A stretch of DNA of 64,000 bases, from the NCBI RefSeq assembly GCF_006438825.1, contig NZ_RCZP01000004.1, forward strand, positions 62,001 through 126,000, given 5' to 3'. This document shows, in pieces, positions 35,355 to 46,424 of the stretch (positions are counted from its first letter, which is position 1; each line of letters opens with the position of its first letter). The position numbers were made by a program, and so were the translations under genes. A model generated the notes under the pieces. That model searched no databases, was not told the origin of the DNA, and worked only from the letters and a program-made list of their open reading frames with translations. This DNA comes from Muricoccus nepalensis. GTDB taxonomy: Bacteria; Pseudomonadota; Alphaproteobacteria; Acetobacterales; Acetobacteraceae.

Positions 35355-36153
35355 CCGGCTGGCCGAGGCGCTGGTCGTCGGGGCCGACGGGGCCGGCCGG
35401 GCCATCCAGCGCCCGGTGCCGGAGGAGGTGCCGGTCAGCCTCGTCTACTCCAGCGTTCCCTTCGCGGTGATGATGCTGACGCCGGGCGACCTCGAGGACT
35501 TCGCCTATGGCTTCAGCCTGACGGAGGGCGTCGTCGCCGACGCGGCGGGCATCCGCGAGGTGGCGATCTCGGCGGAGGAGCGGGGGCTGCGCCTCGACAT
35601 CCGGCTCGCGCCCTCCGACCTCACGGCGCATCTCTCGCGGCGGCGGTCCATCGCGGGGCGGACGGGCTGCGGGCTCTGTGGGATCGAGGAGCTGGACCAG
35701 ATGCCGCGGGCCGCGCGCCCCGAGGCACCCGCGCCGGCGATCGACGTCGCGGCGATCCGGCGGGCGCTGGCCTCGCTCGAGGCCTCGCAGCCGCTGAACG
35801 ACGAGACGCGCGCGGTCCACGCCGCCGCCTTCGCGGCCGCGGACGGCACGCTGGTCGCCGTGCGGGAGGATGTCGGGCGGCACAACGCGCTCGACAAGCT
35901 GGCCGGCGCGCTGATGCGGGGGGGCGTCGCGACGGGCGCGGGCTTCGTCGTGGTGACGAGCCGCTGCTCCTTCGAGCTGGTGGAGAAGACCGCCTCGATC
36001 GGCGCGCGCACGCTCGTCGCGATCTCGGCGCCGACCGCCCTGGCTCTGGACCGCGCCCGCGCGCTCGACATGAACCTCGTGGCCGTCGCGCGGCGGGACA
36101 CGGTCGCGGTCTTCCACGGGATGGACCGCGTGACGGAGGCGCTGCGCGCGTGA
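35335..36153 (+). CDS. fdhD: Formate dehydrogenase sulfurtransferase FdhD (FdsC)
   Basis: A 272-residue accessory protein that passes sulfur from a cysteine desulfurase to the Mo-bis-MGD cofactor, a step required for formate dehydrogenase activity. The catalytic CxxC loop is TGCGLCGIEEL, with cysteines 112 and 115. The EDVGRHNALDKL and VTSRCSFELVEK segments, which bind the guanine dinucleotide cofactor, are present. It starts inside the end of fdsA (20-base overlap) and overlaps fdsD by 4 bases. In Cupriavidus and Rhodobacter the same position is called fdsC. Confidence 0.94.
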   Translation: MLPRPSSRLAEALVVGADGAGRAIQRPVPEEVPVSLVYSSVPFAVMMLTPGDLEDFAYGFSLTEGVVADAAGIREVAISAEERGLRLDIRLAPSDLTAHLSRRRSIAGRTGCGLCGIEELDQMPRAARPEAPAPAIDVAAIRRALASLEASQPLNDETRAVHAAAFAAADGTLVAVREDVGRHNALDKLAGALMRGGVATGAGFVVVTSRCSFELVEKTASIGARTLVAISAPTALALDRARALDMNLVAVARRDTVAVFHGMDRVTEALRA

Positions 36154-36434
36154 GCGGGGAGGAGGAACGGCTGGCGCGGATGGCGAACCAGATGGCGGAT
36201 TTCTTCCGCGCCTATCCGGCGGAGGAGGCGCGCGCCGGCATCCGGGACCACATCGAGGCCTTCTGGACGCGGCGCATGCGGGATGCGTTGCTGGCGATGG
36301 TTGAGCGCCGGTGGACCGGGCTCGACCCGCTCGTGGCCGGGGCCTTCGCCGGGCGCTCACTCGGCGAGAGCCCGGTGCGGCGGGAGACGGGCGGACCAGA
36401 GGAGGTCGGCCCGATGGGGAGCGACGCCGGGTGA
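36150..36434 (+). CDS. fdsD: Formate dehydrogenase delta subunit FdsD
   Basis: A 94-residue FdsD. The recognisable core is ERLARMANQMADFFRAYP (about 6-23) followed by the helix IRDHIEAFWTRRMRDALL and LDPLVAGAF. The last 25 residues are a Gly/Glu-rich tail. In studied systems FdsD associates with the FdsABG complex and is needed for assembly or cofactor handling rather than catalysis. Starts at GTG 36150 overlapping the fdhD stop. It is the last gene of the fds operon and is followed by a GC-rich hairpin. Confidence 0.92.
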   Translation: MSGEEERLARMANQMADFFRAYPAEEARAGIRDHIEAFWTRRMRDALLAMVERRWTGLDPLVAGAFAGRSLGESPVRRETGGPEEVGPMGSDAG

Positions 36435-36436
36435 GC

Positions 36437-36458
36437 GCGGCGCTTTTTCCCGCGCCGC
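36437..36458 (+). terminator. Hairpin after the fds operon
   Basis: GCGGCGC (36437-36443) pairs with GCGCCGC (36452-36458) around the loop TTTTTCCC, three bases after the fdsD stop. The T-run is in the loop instead of after the stem, so this is not a standard intrinsic terminator, but its place fits transcript ending or 3' stabilisation. Confidence 0.35.
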
Positions 36459-36516
36459 TCCTGGCCGATCCCCTCTCTCGCCTCCACATCCCGGCCGGCA
36501 TCAGCGAGGAGCAGCC

Positions 36517-37227
36517 ATGAAGATCACCTGGTTCGGGCATTCGGCCTTTCGGCTGGAATTCGGCTCGTCGGTCGTTCTCATCGATCCCTTCCTGACCGGC
36601 AACGCCACCTTCGGCGGCACGGTGGCGGAGGCGTCGCGCGGGGCCACGCATGTCGTGGTGACGCACGGGCACGCGGACCATGTCGGCGACACCGTGGCGA
36701 TCGCGAAGGCCACGGGGGCGAAGCTCGTGACCGGCTTCGAGCTGTGCCAGTATCTCGGCCGCCAGGGCGTCGAGGCGACGGACCCGATGAACACCGGCGG
36801 CACGACGGACCAGGGCGAGTTCACGGTGTCACTCACCATCGCCTTCCACTCCTCCGCGGAGATGGACGCGAACGGCGTGCTGCACAATCTCGGCCTGCCG
36901 AACGGGGTGGTGGTCGCGCCGAAGGCCGGCCTGGGGCCAGTGGTCTACCACATGGGCGACACGGAGGTGTTCTCCGACATGGCGCTCATCGGCGAGCTCC
37001 ACCGCCCGACGGTGGCGATGGTGCCGATGGGGGATCGCTTCACGATGGGCGCGCGCGGCGCGGCGCTGGCGATGCGGCGCTTCCTGCCGGAGGTGCCGGT
37101 GGTCATCCCCTGCCACTACCGCACCTTCCCGCCACTGGCGCAGTCGCCGGATGCCTTCCTGACGGAGATGGGCGACCAGGCCGGGCGCGTGCGGGTGCCG
37201 GCGGTCGGCGAGGCCTTCGAGGTCTGA
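36517..37227 (+). CDS. UPF0173-type metal-dependent hydrolase (metallo-beta-lactamase fold)
   Basis: A 236-residue single-domain metallo-beta-lactamase-fold protein of the UPF0173/UlaG-like group. It begins MKITWFGHSAFRLE, and the metal-binding motif is VTHGHADHVGD with H50, H52, D54 and H55. Further ligand positions are the FHSS and HMGDTE segments and the CHYRTFPPL close. Cytoplasmic; the natural substrate of this family is unknown. Start ATG 36517 has GAGGAG at 36506-36511. It is separated from fdsD by 82 bases with a hairpin, so it is probably its own transcription unit. Confidence 0.88.
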   Translation: MKITWFGHSAFRLEFGSSVVLIDPFLTGNATFGGTVAEASRGATHVVVTHGHADHVGDTVAIAKATGAKLVTGFELCQYLGRQGVEATDPMNTGGTTDQGEFTVSLTIAFHSSAEMDANGVLHNLGLPNGVVVAPKAGLGPVVYHMGDTEVFSDMALIGELHRPTVAMVPMGDRFTMGARGAALAMRRFLPEVPVVIPCHYRTFPPLAQSPDAFLTEMGDQAGRVRVPAVGEAFEV

Positions 37228-37247
37228 GGGCGGCGCGCGGCCGCCCT
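37228..37247. terminator. Hairpin between convergent genes
   Basis: GGGCGGC (37228-37234) pairs with GCCGCCC (37240-37246) over a five-base loop and is followed by only two T residues. It sits exactly in the 20-base gap between two convergent stops, so it could serve both transcripts. Confidence 0.45.
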
Positions 37248-38126
37248 TCAGCGGCCGCGCGCGCGCGGGTCGAGCGCGTCGCGCAGCCCGTCGCCGAGCA
37301 GGTTGATGGCGAGCACGACGAGGAAGATGGCGAGGCCCGGGTAGATCGCCATCCAGGGCGCCTGGGTGAGGAAGCGCTGCGCCGCGTTCAGCATCGATCC
37401 CCAGGAGGGGTTCGGCGGCTGCTGGCCGAGGCCGAGGAAGGAGAGCGAGGCCTCGGCGATGATGGCCTCGGCGATGGCGAGCGTCGCCTGCACGAGCAGC
37501 GGCGGGACGATGTTCGGCAGGACATGCGCGAGGGCGATCCGCCAGGGCGGGTTGCCGAGCGCGCGGGCGGCCTCCACCCATTCGGTCGATTTCGCCTCCA
37601 TGGCCATGCCGCGCGCGAGGCGCACGAAGATGGGGCTGGCGGAGATGGCGATGGCGAGCATCGCGTTCTCCAGCGCGGGGCCGAGGAAGGCGGCCAGCGC
37701 GATGGCGAGGATGAGGAAGGGCACCGAGAGCATCGCGTCGGTGACGCGGGAGATGAAGGTGTCCACCCACCCGCCCGCGAGGCCGGCGAGCAGGCCGAAG
37801 GGCACGCCGAGGGTCAGCGCCGCCGTGACGGAGAGGCCGCCGGCGAGCAGCGAGGCGCGGGCACCCCAGAGGACGCGCGAGAGCACGTCGCGCCCGTTCT
37901 CGTCGGTGCCGAACAGGTGAAGCTCGGAAGGCGGCTTGCGGATGCGCGACCAGGAGGTCGCGACGGGGTCGAAGGGCGCGATCCAGGGGGCGAGCGCCGC
38001 GGCAAGGACGAAGGCGAGGACGACCACCAGGCCCGCGACCGCGAGCCGGTGGCGGAGGAAGCGGCGGAGCGCGCGCCGGCCGGGGCTCTCCGCGCGCGGG
38101 ACGGCGCTGGCCGCGGTCGCGCTCAT
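37248..38126 (-). CDS. Dipeptide/oligopeptide-type ABC transporter permease (DppC family)
   Basis: A 292-residue permease of the DppC/OppC class. A cytoplasmic basic N-terminus precedes the first membrane helix (about 27-48). Then come the family segment HLFGTDENGRDVLSR (about 69-83), further membrane helices and the EAA-type loop TEWVEAARALGNPPWRIALAHVLP, which docks on the ATPases. It closes with GDGLRDALDPR, as in DppC. It is the last gene of the dppDF-SBP-BC set; its start overlaps the DppB-like stop by 4 bases. Substrate class is peptides or another moderately polar solute. Confidence 0.92.
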   Translation of the reverse strand: MSATAASAVPRAESPGRRALRRFLRHRLAVAGLVVVLAFVLAAALAPWIAPFDPVATSWSRIRKPPSELHLFGTDENGRDVLSRVLWGARASLLAGGLSVTAALTLGVPFGLLAGLAGGWVDTFISRVTDAMLSVPFLILAIALAAFLGPALENAMLAIAISASPIFVRLARGMAMEAKSTEWVEAARALGNPPWRIALAHVLPNIVPPLLVQATLAIAEAIIAEASLSFLGLGQQPPNPSWGSMLNAAQRFLTQAPWMAIYPGLAIFLVVLAINLLGDGLRDALDPRARGR

Positions 38127-39070
38127 GCGGCGCGAAGCCTCGGGTTGATGGCCATGTAGAGGAGGTCGCCCAGGAGGGAGAGACTGACGAAGATGACGGC
38201 GGTGACGACGACGACGCCCTGCACCACCGGGTAGTCGCGGTTGAACACGGCGTCCACGATCAGCTTGCCGAAGCCGGGGATGGAGAAGATCTGCTCGGTC
38301 AGCACGGCGCCCGCGAGAAGCCGGCCGAGCTCAATCGTGCCGAGGGTCACGACGGGGATGAGGGCGTTGCGCAGGGCGTGCCTGTTGACGACGACGCGCT
38401 CGGGCAGGCCCTTCGCGCGGGCGGTGCGGACGTAGTCCTGGCCGAGCGCGCCGATCATGGCGGCGCGGGTGTGGCGCATGAAGACGCCGGCGATGCCGCC
38501 GCCGAGCACGAAGGCGGGCATGATGGTGGTGGCGAGCGACTGCCGCCAGTCCTCCGTCAGCGGCACGTAGCCCGAGGGCGGCAGCCAGCCGAGCTGCACG
38601 CTGAAGAAGAGGATCATCATGATGCCGAGCCAGAAGTTCGGCGTGGAGATGCCGGCGAGGGCGACGCCGTTGGCCACCCAGTCCGCGGGGCGGTCGCGGT
38701 AGGTGGCGGAGACGATGCCGGCGGGCACGCCGATCGCGACCGAGATCACGAAGGCCATGAGGCCGAGCTGGAGCGTGACCGGCAGCTTCTCGAGGATGAG
38801 CGCGCCCACGGGCTGGCGGATGCGCCAGGAGAAGCCGAGGTCGCCGTGCAGCAGGCGCCAGAGCCAGGCGCCGTACTGCTCCCAGATCGGGCGGTCGAGC
38901 AGGAGCTCGGCGCGAATCTCGGCCAGCACCTGCGGGTCGCCGCGCTCCTCGCCCGCCATGATGATGGCGGGGTCGCCGGGCATGAGCTGCTGCAGGGCGA
39001 AGATGAGGACCGAGAGGATCAGCAGGGTCGGGATGATCTGCCCGAGCCGGCGGAGGAGCCATCCCCACAT
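38123..39070 (-). CDS. Dipeptide/oligopeptide-type ABC transporter permease (DppB family)
   Basis: A 315-residue permease of the DppB/OppB class. It opens with LLRRLGQIIPTLLILSVLIF, an N-terminal helix typical of the family. The LMPGDPA periplasmic motif, the EAA-like loop QDYVRTARAKGLPERVVVNRHALRN, and the C-terminal NRDYPVVQGVVV segment follow. Six membrane helices expected. It lies 3 bases after the binding-protein gene and overlaps the DppC-like gene by 4 bases. Together they form the channel of the second transporter in this island. Confidence 0.92.
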   Translation of the reverse strand: MWGWLLRRLGQIIPTLLILSVLIFALQQLMPGDPAIIMAGEERGDPQVLAEIRAELLLDRPIWEQYGAWLWRLLHGDLGFSWRIRQPVGALILEKLPVTLQLGLMAFVISVAIGVPAGIVSATYRDRPADWVANGVALAGISTPNFWLGIMMILFFSVQLGWLPPSGYVPLTEDWRQSLATTIMPAFVLGGGIAGVFMRHTRAAMIGALGQDYVRTARAKGLPERVVVNRHALRNALIPVVTLGTIELGRLLAGAVLTEQIFSIPGFGKLIVDAVFNRDYPVVQGVVVVTAVIFVSLSLLGDLLYMAINPRLRAA

Positions 39071-39073
39071 CGT

Positions 39074-40587
39074 CTAGCGGAGCCGCACGCCCTGGAGGCG
39101 GATGAGGCCGTCCGGGAGGAGGGCGAGACCCTGCAGGCGGGCCGCGTAGGCCATGATGACCTTCGGGTGCCAGAGGTAGAGGCGCGCGCGGTCCGTGGTG
39201 AGCGCGATGCGGAAGGCCTCGGCGTAGAGGGCGCGCCGCTTGTCGGGTTCGCTCTCGGTGCGGGTCTGGTCAAGCAGCGCGTCTACCTCGGGGTTCGCGT
39301 ACTTGCCGTCGTTCTGCGCGCCGCGGCTGTGGAGGAAGGTCCAGACGTTGCCGTCGGGGTCGGGACGGCCGGACCAGGCGATGAGATAGGCCTGGAAGTC
39401 GCCGCGCACACCGGCGGCGAGGGAGGAGGCGAACTCGGTCGCGACGATGCGGAGGTCGAAGCCCGCCTCGCCCACCATCGACTGCATGACCTCCGCCGCC
39501 TGGCGCGTCTCGGGGCTGTTCGGGACCATCAGGTCGACGGTGACCGGCGTGCGGACCCCGGCCTCGCGCAGGAGGGCCTTCGCGCGCTCCACGTCGCGGG
39601 CCGCCGGGCGCAGCTCGCGCACGTGCATCGGGGAGGCCGGGGGGATGGGCTGCGCGGTGGGGGTGTGCAGGCCCTCGTAGACGACGCCGATGAGCGCCTC
39701 GCGGTCGATCGCGAGGTCGAAGGCCTCGCGCAGGCGGCGGTCCTGGCCCATGGGCGTGGCCGCGCGGGGGCCGTTGCCGATGTTGAAGATGAGGTTCCAG
39801 TAGCCGAGCCCCTCCACGGTGGAGAGCGCGAGCCGGCGGTCGCGGCGGATGGCGGGGACGTCGCTCGGGCTGGTGACCTCGATCAGCTCCAGCGTGCCGG
39901 ACTGCAGGTTCGCCAGCCGGGCGGTGCTGTCGGTGATGGGCTGGAAGGTCACGCGGTTGAAGTGGATGCTCGCCGCGTTCCAGTAGGCGGGGAAGCGCTC
40001 GAGCACGATGCGGTCCTGCGCGATGCGCTCGACGAAGCGGAAGGGGCCGGCGCAGACGGGGCGGGCGCCGAAGTCGCGGCCCGCGGCCTCGGCGGCCTTC
40101 GGGGAGACGATCATGCCGGAGCGGTCGGTGAGCTGGCTGAGGAAGGGCGAGGAGGGCTGCTTGAGGCGGAGCCGCACGGTCGTGGGGTCCACCACCTCCA
40201 CTGTCTCGAGGTCGGTGATCTCGCCGCGGCGGAAGCTGCCCTGCATCGTCAGGTGGCGGAGGAGGGAGTAGCGCACGGCCTCGGCGTCCATGCGCTCGCC
40301 GTCGTGGAAGGTCACGCCGTCCCGCAGCGTGATCAGGAGGGTCTTCGGGTCCTCCCAGCGATAGCCGGTGGCGAGCTGGGGGACGATCTCGAGCTTGTCG
40401 TTGATGTCGAAGAGCTTGTCGCAGAGGCTGGCGAAGACGATGCGCCCGACGAAGGAGCGCGCCAGGGTCGGGTCCATGATGTCCGGGTCCTCGCGCAGGC
40501 CGATGCGGAGGTTGGGCCGGTCCTGCGCGTGGGCCGCGCCGGCGAGGAGCGCGGCCGCGACGGCCAGGGGCGCGAGGAGGCGGGCGG

Positions 40588-40591
<4 letters not shown>
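39074..40591 (-). CDS. Dipeptide/oligopeptide-type ABC substrate-binding protein (SBP family 5)
   Basis: A 505-residue periplasmic binding protein. The signal peptide [22 protein letters not shown] is cut before QDRPNLR. The mature protein is a family-5 (DppA/OppA/NikA) receptor, showing the [21 protein letters not shown] opening, the [22 protein letters not shown] signature (about 92-113) and the [15 protein letters not shown] helix. It starts at ATG 40591 overlapping the DppF-like stop (ATGA). Family-5 receptors bind peptides, opines, nickel complexes or sugars, so the ligand is open. The divergent hydroxyproline genes suggest hydroxyproline-containing peptides. Confidence 0.9.
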
Positions 40592-42635
<2,044 letters not shown>

Positions 42636-42720
42636 GGGGGTGCTCTCCGCCGCGGTGAGGGGCGTCATCCCGGGAGGTTCGGGGACGGAGCCCCGTGGCA
42701 GCAAGCCCCGTGCCAGGCGG

Positions 42721-43410
42721 TCACGCGGTGTTGCCCGCGGGAGCGGAGGCGGCGAGCAGTCGGAGGAGGTCGCGCTTCACGTCCATGACGTGCCGCTTCG
42801 TGAAGCGCGCGGCCTCCTCGGCGGCGCCGCGGCGGCATAGGGCGAGAAGCTCCGCGTGCTCCGCCTTCGCGCGCTCCGTCCCCCCGGCGACGGCGAGCTG
42901 CAGGCGGGTGTAGCGGTCGGTGTTGGCGAGGAGGGCGCGGACGAGCGCGAGGGTCTGCGGCCGCGCGGCGGGGCGGTAGAGGGCGAGGTGGTACTCCGTG
43001 TTCAGCTCGCCCCAGGCGTTCAGGTCGGCGCGGTCGATCGCGGCGGAGTAGTCGGACAGCACGCGCTCGGCCTCCACGAAGTCGGGCGCGGCCATGCGCG
43101 GGACGGCGCGGCGCATGAGGTCGGGCTCGAGCATGGCGCGGAGGTCGAACAGCTCCGCAATCTCCTCGGTGGAAAGGGTGCTGACCACGGCGCCGCGGTG
43201 CGGGTGGATGGTGACGAGCCCCTCGGCCGCGAGCTGTCGGAAGGATTCGCGGAGCGGGATGCGGCTGATGCCGAATTCCTCCGCCAGCGCGTCCTGGCGC
43301 AGCGCCTCGCCGGCGCGGAAGCCGCCGGCCAGGATGCGGCGGCGAAGCTCCTCGGTCGCGGATTCCACGACGGTCTGGCGGCGGATGCCGCGCGGCGCGC
43401 GCTCCGCCAT
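42721..43410 (-). CDS. GntR-family transcriptional regulator, FadR/FCD type
   Basis: A 229-residue regulator. The N-terminal winged helix (about 15-80) has LRQDALAEEFGISRIPLRESFRQLAAEGLV as its recognition region. The helical FCD domain (about 88-215) carries metal/ligand-binding histidines in the NTEYHLALYR, AEHAELL and TKRHVMDV segments, typical of regulators of carboxylic and amino acid catabolism. Its start overlaps the PotB-like gene (ATGA), placing it inside the transporter run. It is the likely repressor of both the importers and the divergent hydroxyproline operon; this is inference from position. Confidence 0.88.
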   Translation of the reverse strand: MAERAPRGIRRQTVVESATEELRRRILAGGFRAGEALRQDALAEEFGISRIPLRESFRQLAAEGLVTIHPHRGAVVSTLSTEEIAELFDLRAMLEPDLMRRAVPRMAAPDFVEAERVLSDYSAAIDRADLNAWGELNTEYHLALYRPAARPQTLALVRALLANTDRYTRLQLAVAGGTERAKAEHAELLALCRRGAAEEAARFTKRHVMDVKRDLLRLLAASAPAGNTA

Positions 43411-44264
43411 CAGGCCGCCTTGTAGCGGCGCTGGACGAAGGCGCTGGAGGCCGCCGTCAGCGTGAGGGTCGTGATCATCAGGATGAAGGCGATGGCCGCG
43501 GCAAAGGGCCAGTTGTTGTTCACGGCGTACTCCCGGAACAGCATCGGCGCCATCATCTGGAAGCGCGCGCCGCCGAGCAGCAGCGGCGTGGCGTAGGCGT
43601 TCATCGCCAGGATGAAAACGAGCACCGCGCCCGTGGCGATGCCCGGCAGCGCGAGCGGCAGCACGACGTGGAGGAAGCGGCGCGGGCCGTCGGCGCCGAG
43701 GCTGTCGGCGGCCTCCTCGACGCGGGCGTCGATGCCCTCGATCACGCTCTGCAGCGTCAGCACCATGTAGGGCAGGTTGATGGAGAGGATGCCGAGCACG
43801 ACGGCGAAGGGCGTGTAGAGGAGGGCCACGCTGCTGCCGGGCGAGAGGGCGGCGGCGGCGCTGTCCAGCAGGCCGCCGCGGCCGAGCACGCCCATCCAGC
43901 CGAGGGCGCGCACGGTGCTGCCGATGAAGAGCGGCAGGATGACGAGCAGCACGCCCGCCGACTTCCAGCGGCTCTGCGAGCGCGCGAGGCGATAGGCGAT
44001 GGGGAAGCCGAAGAGGAGGCAGAGGGCGGTGGTGAGGAGCGCGATCCAGAGGGTGGTCCAGAGCACGCCCGTGTAGAAGGGGTCCACGAGGAAGCGCGCG
44101 TAGTTCTCCGGCGTCAGCGCCTCGACCATGAACTGCGTGCGGTCGTAGCGGTTGAGGCTCGTGCGAGCGAGAAGGAGGAGCGGCGCCACCAGCGCGCCCA
44201 TCACGAGCAGCGTGGCGGGCCCGACGAGCAGGCCCGCCGTCAGGCCGCGGGGCCTCGCGCTCAT
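43410..44264 (-). CDS. Spermidine/putrescine-type ABC transporter permease (PotB family)
   Basis: A 284-residue permease of the PotB class with six membrane helices. The EAA-like loop EEAADSLGADGPRRFLHVVLP (about 190-210) contacts the ATPase. The GVLGRGGLLD and FAVVLGILSINLPYM segments are typical. Start ATG 44264 overlaps the binding-protein stop by 4 bases; an in-frame ATG at 44288 lies inside that gene. It partners with the PotC-like permease at the head of the run. Pot-type systems also carry opines, amino acid betaines and proline derivatives, so the name does not fix the substrate. Confidence 0.9.
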   Translation of the reverse strand: MSARPRGLTAGLLVGPATLLVMGALVAPLLLLARTSLNRYDRTQFMVEALTPENYARFLVDPFYTGVLWTTLWIALLTTALCLLFGFPIAYRLARSQSRWKSAGVLLVILPLFIGSTVRALGWMGVLGRGGLLDSAAAALSPGSSVALLYTPFAVVLGILSINLPYMVLTLQSVIEGIDARVEEAADSLGADGPRRFLHVVLPLALPGIATGAVLVFILAMNAYATPLLLGGARFQMMAPMLFREYAVNNNWPFAAAIAFILMITTLTLTAASSAFVQRRYKAA

Positions 44265-45304
44265 CGCCCGTCCAGGAGGCGGCGCCACCAGTCGTTCAGG
44301 TCGTCGCGCGCGGCGGCGAGCTTCGCGTAGTCGGGCGCGACGAGCTTCGGGCGCGGCTCGGGAAGCGCCAGGCGCTGCGCAACCTCGCCCTCCAACGTCG
44401 CCTCGGCGTTGGTGGGCAGGTAGCCCATGCTGTCGGCGAAGCCGCGCTGGGCCGCGGGCTCGAGCATAGCGTTGAGGTAGGCGAAGGCGGCGGCCTTGTT
44501 CGGCGCGTTCTTCGGCACGCCCATGGAGGAGACGTAGACGACGCTTCCCTCCTGCGGGAAGGAGCCGCGCACTGCGACGCCGGCTTTCTGCCAGAAGATG
44601 ACACGCGCCTGCCAGACCGGGCCGACGTCGATCTCGCCGGAGCGCAGCGCGGGCGCGAAGGCGTCGGTGACGGTGTAGGTCTTGTTGCCATCGCGCACGA
44701 GCTTCTCGAGCTCAGGCTTTACGGCCTGCAGGTTCATGGCGTCCCCGGTCTTCTGCAGGGCGGCGGCCATGACGATGTAGGTGAAGCTGTTGTCGAGCAG
44801 GCCGACCTTGCCCTTGAAGCGATCCGCCATGAGGTCGGCGAAGGTGGTGGGCGGCGCCTGGACGCGCTCGGTGTTGTAGATGAAGACCTGCGGGCTGAAG
44901 ATGTGCGGCAGGGCGTAGTTGTTGCGCAGCTCGGGCACGACGTGCCGCATGTTCGGCACCTTCGTCTCGTCCAGCGGCTCCAGCAGCCCGGCCTCGTTCA
45001 GGTCGTAGCAGGAGGGGGCCTGGGCGCAGATGATGTCCACGTTGCCGCGCGGCAGGCGGCGCTGGGCGATGAGCTTGGCGATGCGCGCGGGCTCCGTGCC
45101 CACGTCCTGCGTCACCTCGATGTTCTTCGGGCCGAGGATCGGCTTGTCGATGTTGCTGCCGAGCAGCCCCGCGTAGTCGCCGCCCCAGGTGCTGACGACC
45201 ACGCGGCCGCCGGTCTGGGCGCGGGCCACGTGCGGCATGAAGGGGAGCGAGGCGGCCGCGGCCCCGAGGCCGAGGAGGTGACGACGCGAGGCGCGCTCGA
45301 TCAT
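44261..45304 (-). CDS. Spermidine/putrescine-type ABC substrate-binding protein (PotD family)
   Basis: A 347-residue family-1/PotD-like periplasmic receptor. The leader MIERASRRHLLGLGAAAASL has a twin Arg before a hydrophobic stretch, suggesting Tat export. The mature part begins GGRVVVSTWGGDYAGLL (about 32-48), and the VDIICAQAPSCYDLNEAGLL and GKVGLLD segments follow the bilobal fold. Start ATG 45304 is the last in-frame start before the leader; upstream reading has no signal-like sequence. It overlaps the PotB-like gene by 4 bases and lies 25 bases after the ATPase gene. Ligand inferred to be hydroxyproline, its betaine or a related compound. Confidence 0.88.
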   Translation of the reverse strand: MIERASRRHLLGLGAAAASLPFMPHVARAQTGGRVVVSTWGGDYAGLLGSNIDKPILGPKNIEVTQDVGTEPARIAKLIAQRRLPRGNVDIICAQAPSCYDLNEAGLLEPLDETKVPNMRHVVPELRNNYALPHIFSPQVFIYNTERVQAPPTTFADLMADRFKGKVGLLDNSFTYIVMAAALQKTGDAMNLQAVKPELEKLVRDGNKTYTVTDAFAPALRSGEIDVGPVWQARVIFWQKAGVAVRGSFPQEGSVVYVSSMGVPKNAPNKAAAFAYLNAMLEPAAQRGFADSMGYLPTNAEATLEGEVAQRLALPEPRPKLVAPDYAKLAAARDDLNDWWRRLLDGR

Positions 45305-45329
45305 GGGGGGCTTCCCGTTTCCTGGAGGT

Positions 45330-46424
45330 TCATGCGGCGATGGGGGTGCGGAGCGCGAGCGGTGCGCCCGCGGAATCGAAGAGCCGCTCGCTCGCCAGGT
45401 CCCAGGCGATGCCGGCGCGGTCCCCCGCGGCGTGGCGGCGCCCGCCGCCGCCATCCGTTGGGTCGTGCAGGATCAGGCGCGTGCCGTCCGGCAGGGCGAG
45501 CAGGTACTCGACATGGGCGCCGACATAGGTGGCGTCCTCGACGAGGACCGTGGCGCGCGCCTCGGCGGCCTCCGGTGGCGCGAGCCGCACGCGCTCGGGG
45601 CGGATCGCGAGCGTCGCGGTGCCGGGGGCGTAGTGGCCGGCCAGGCGGAGGGCGCCGCCGCCGGGCAGCGCGAGGGCGTCGCCCGCGACGGTGCCGGCGA
45701 TCAGGTTGCTGTGGCCGATGAAGCGGGCGACGAAGGGGTTGGCGGGGCGCTCGTAGAGCTCCTCCTGCGTGCCGACCTGCTGCACGGTGCCCTCGTTCAT
45801 CACGACGAGACGGTCCGCCATGGTCATCGCCTCGTCCTGGTCGTGCGTGACCATGAGGGCGGTGAGGCCCGCCGCGCGCTGCAACCCGCGGATCTCCCGC
45901 GCCACCTGCTGGCGGAGGTTGGCGTCGAGGTTGGAGAGCGGCTCGTCCAGCAGCAGCACCTTCGGGCGGATGGCCAGCGCCCGCGCGAGGGCCACGCGCT
46001 GCTGCTGCCCGCCCGAGAGCTGGCGCGGGTAGCGGTCGGCCATGGCGGTGAGCTTCACCATCTCCAGCGTCTCGGCCAGCCGTGCCTCGGTCTCGGCGCG
46101 CGGCAGGCGGCGCATGCGCAGGCCGAAGATGACGTTCGCCGCGACCGTCATGTGCGGAAAGAGGGCGTAGCTCTGGAACACCATGCCCATCTCGCGCCGG
46201 TGCGGCGGCAGGCCCGCGTAGTCGCGGCCCTCGAGCAGGATGCGGCCCTCGCTCGCCTCGATGAAGCCGGCGACCATGCGGAGCGTCGTCGTCTTGCCGC
46301 AGCCGGAAGGGCCGAGGAGGACGACCATCTCGCCCTGGCGCACGTCGAGGTCCACGCCGCGCACGGCGGTGGTGGCGCCGAAGCGCTTCGTCAGGCCGGC
46401 GATGCGGAGATAGGGTTCGCTCAT
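45330..46424 (-). CDS. Spermidine/putrescine-type ABC transporter ATP-binding protein (PotA family)
   Basis: A 364-residue ATPase. Walker A GPSGCGKT at 38-45, Q-loop FQSYALFPHMT, signature LSGGQ at 136-140, Walker B VLLLDEP near 153-159, and a C-terminal TOBE/OB region (about 240-364) as in PotA and MalK-type ATPases. Start ATG 46424 overlaps the PotC-like stop by 1 base. All four parts of a Pot-type importer (two permeases, ATPase, receptor) are thus contiguous. Confidence 0.92.
   Translation of the reverse strand: MSEPYLRIAGLTKRFGATTAVRGVDLDVRQGEMVVLLGPSGCGKTTTLRMVAGFIEASEGRILLEGRDYAGLPPHRREMGMVFQSYALFPHMTVAANVIFGLRMRRLPRAETEARLAETLEMVKLTAMADRYPRQLSGGQQQRVALARALAIRPKVLLLDEPLSNLDANLRQQVAREIRGLQRAAGLTALMVTHDQDEAMTMADRLVVMNEGTVQQVGTQEELYERPANPFVARFIGHSNLIAGTVAGDALALPGGGALRLAGHYAPGTATLAIRPERVRLAPPEAAEARATVLVEDATYVGAHVEYLLALPDGTRLILHDPTDGGGGRRHAAGDRAGIAWDLASERLFDSAGAPLALRTPIAA

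Noticed and set aside
32313-35405. Very long open frame on the minus strand (over 1000 codons) opposite fdsA
   Set aside because: It is antisense to a certain FdsA frame, its translation is Arg/His/Gly/Ala-rich without any motif, and such shadows are expected at this GC content. The same applies to long opposite frames at 779-2581, 8591-10552, 28528-30126 and 51471-53681.
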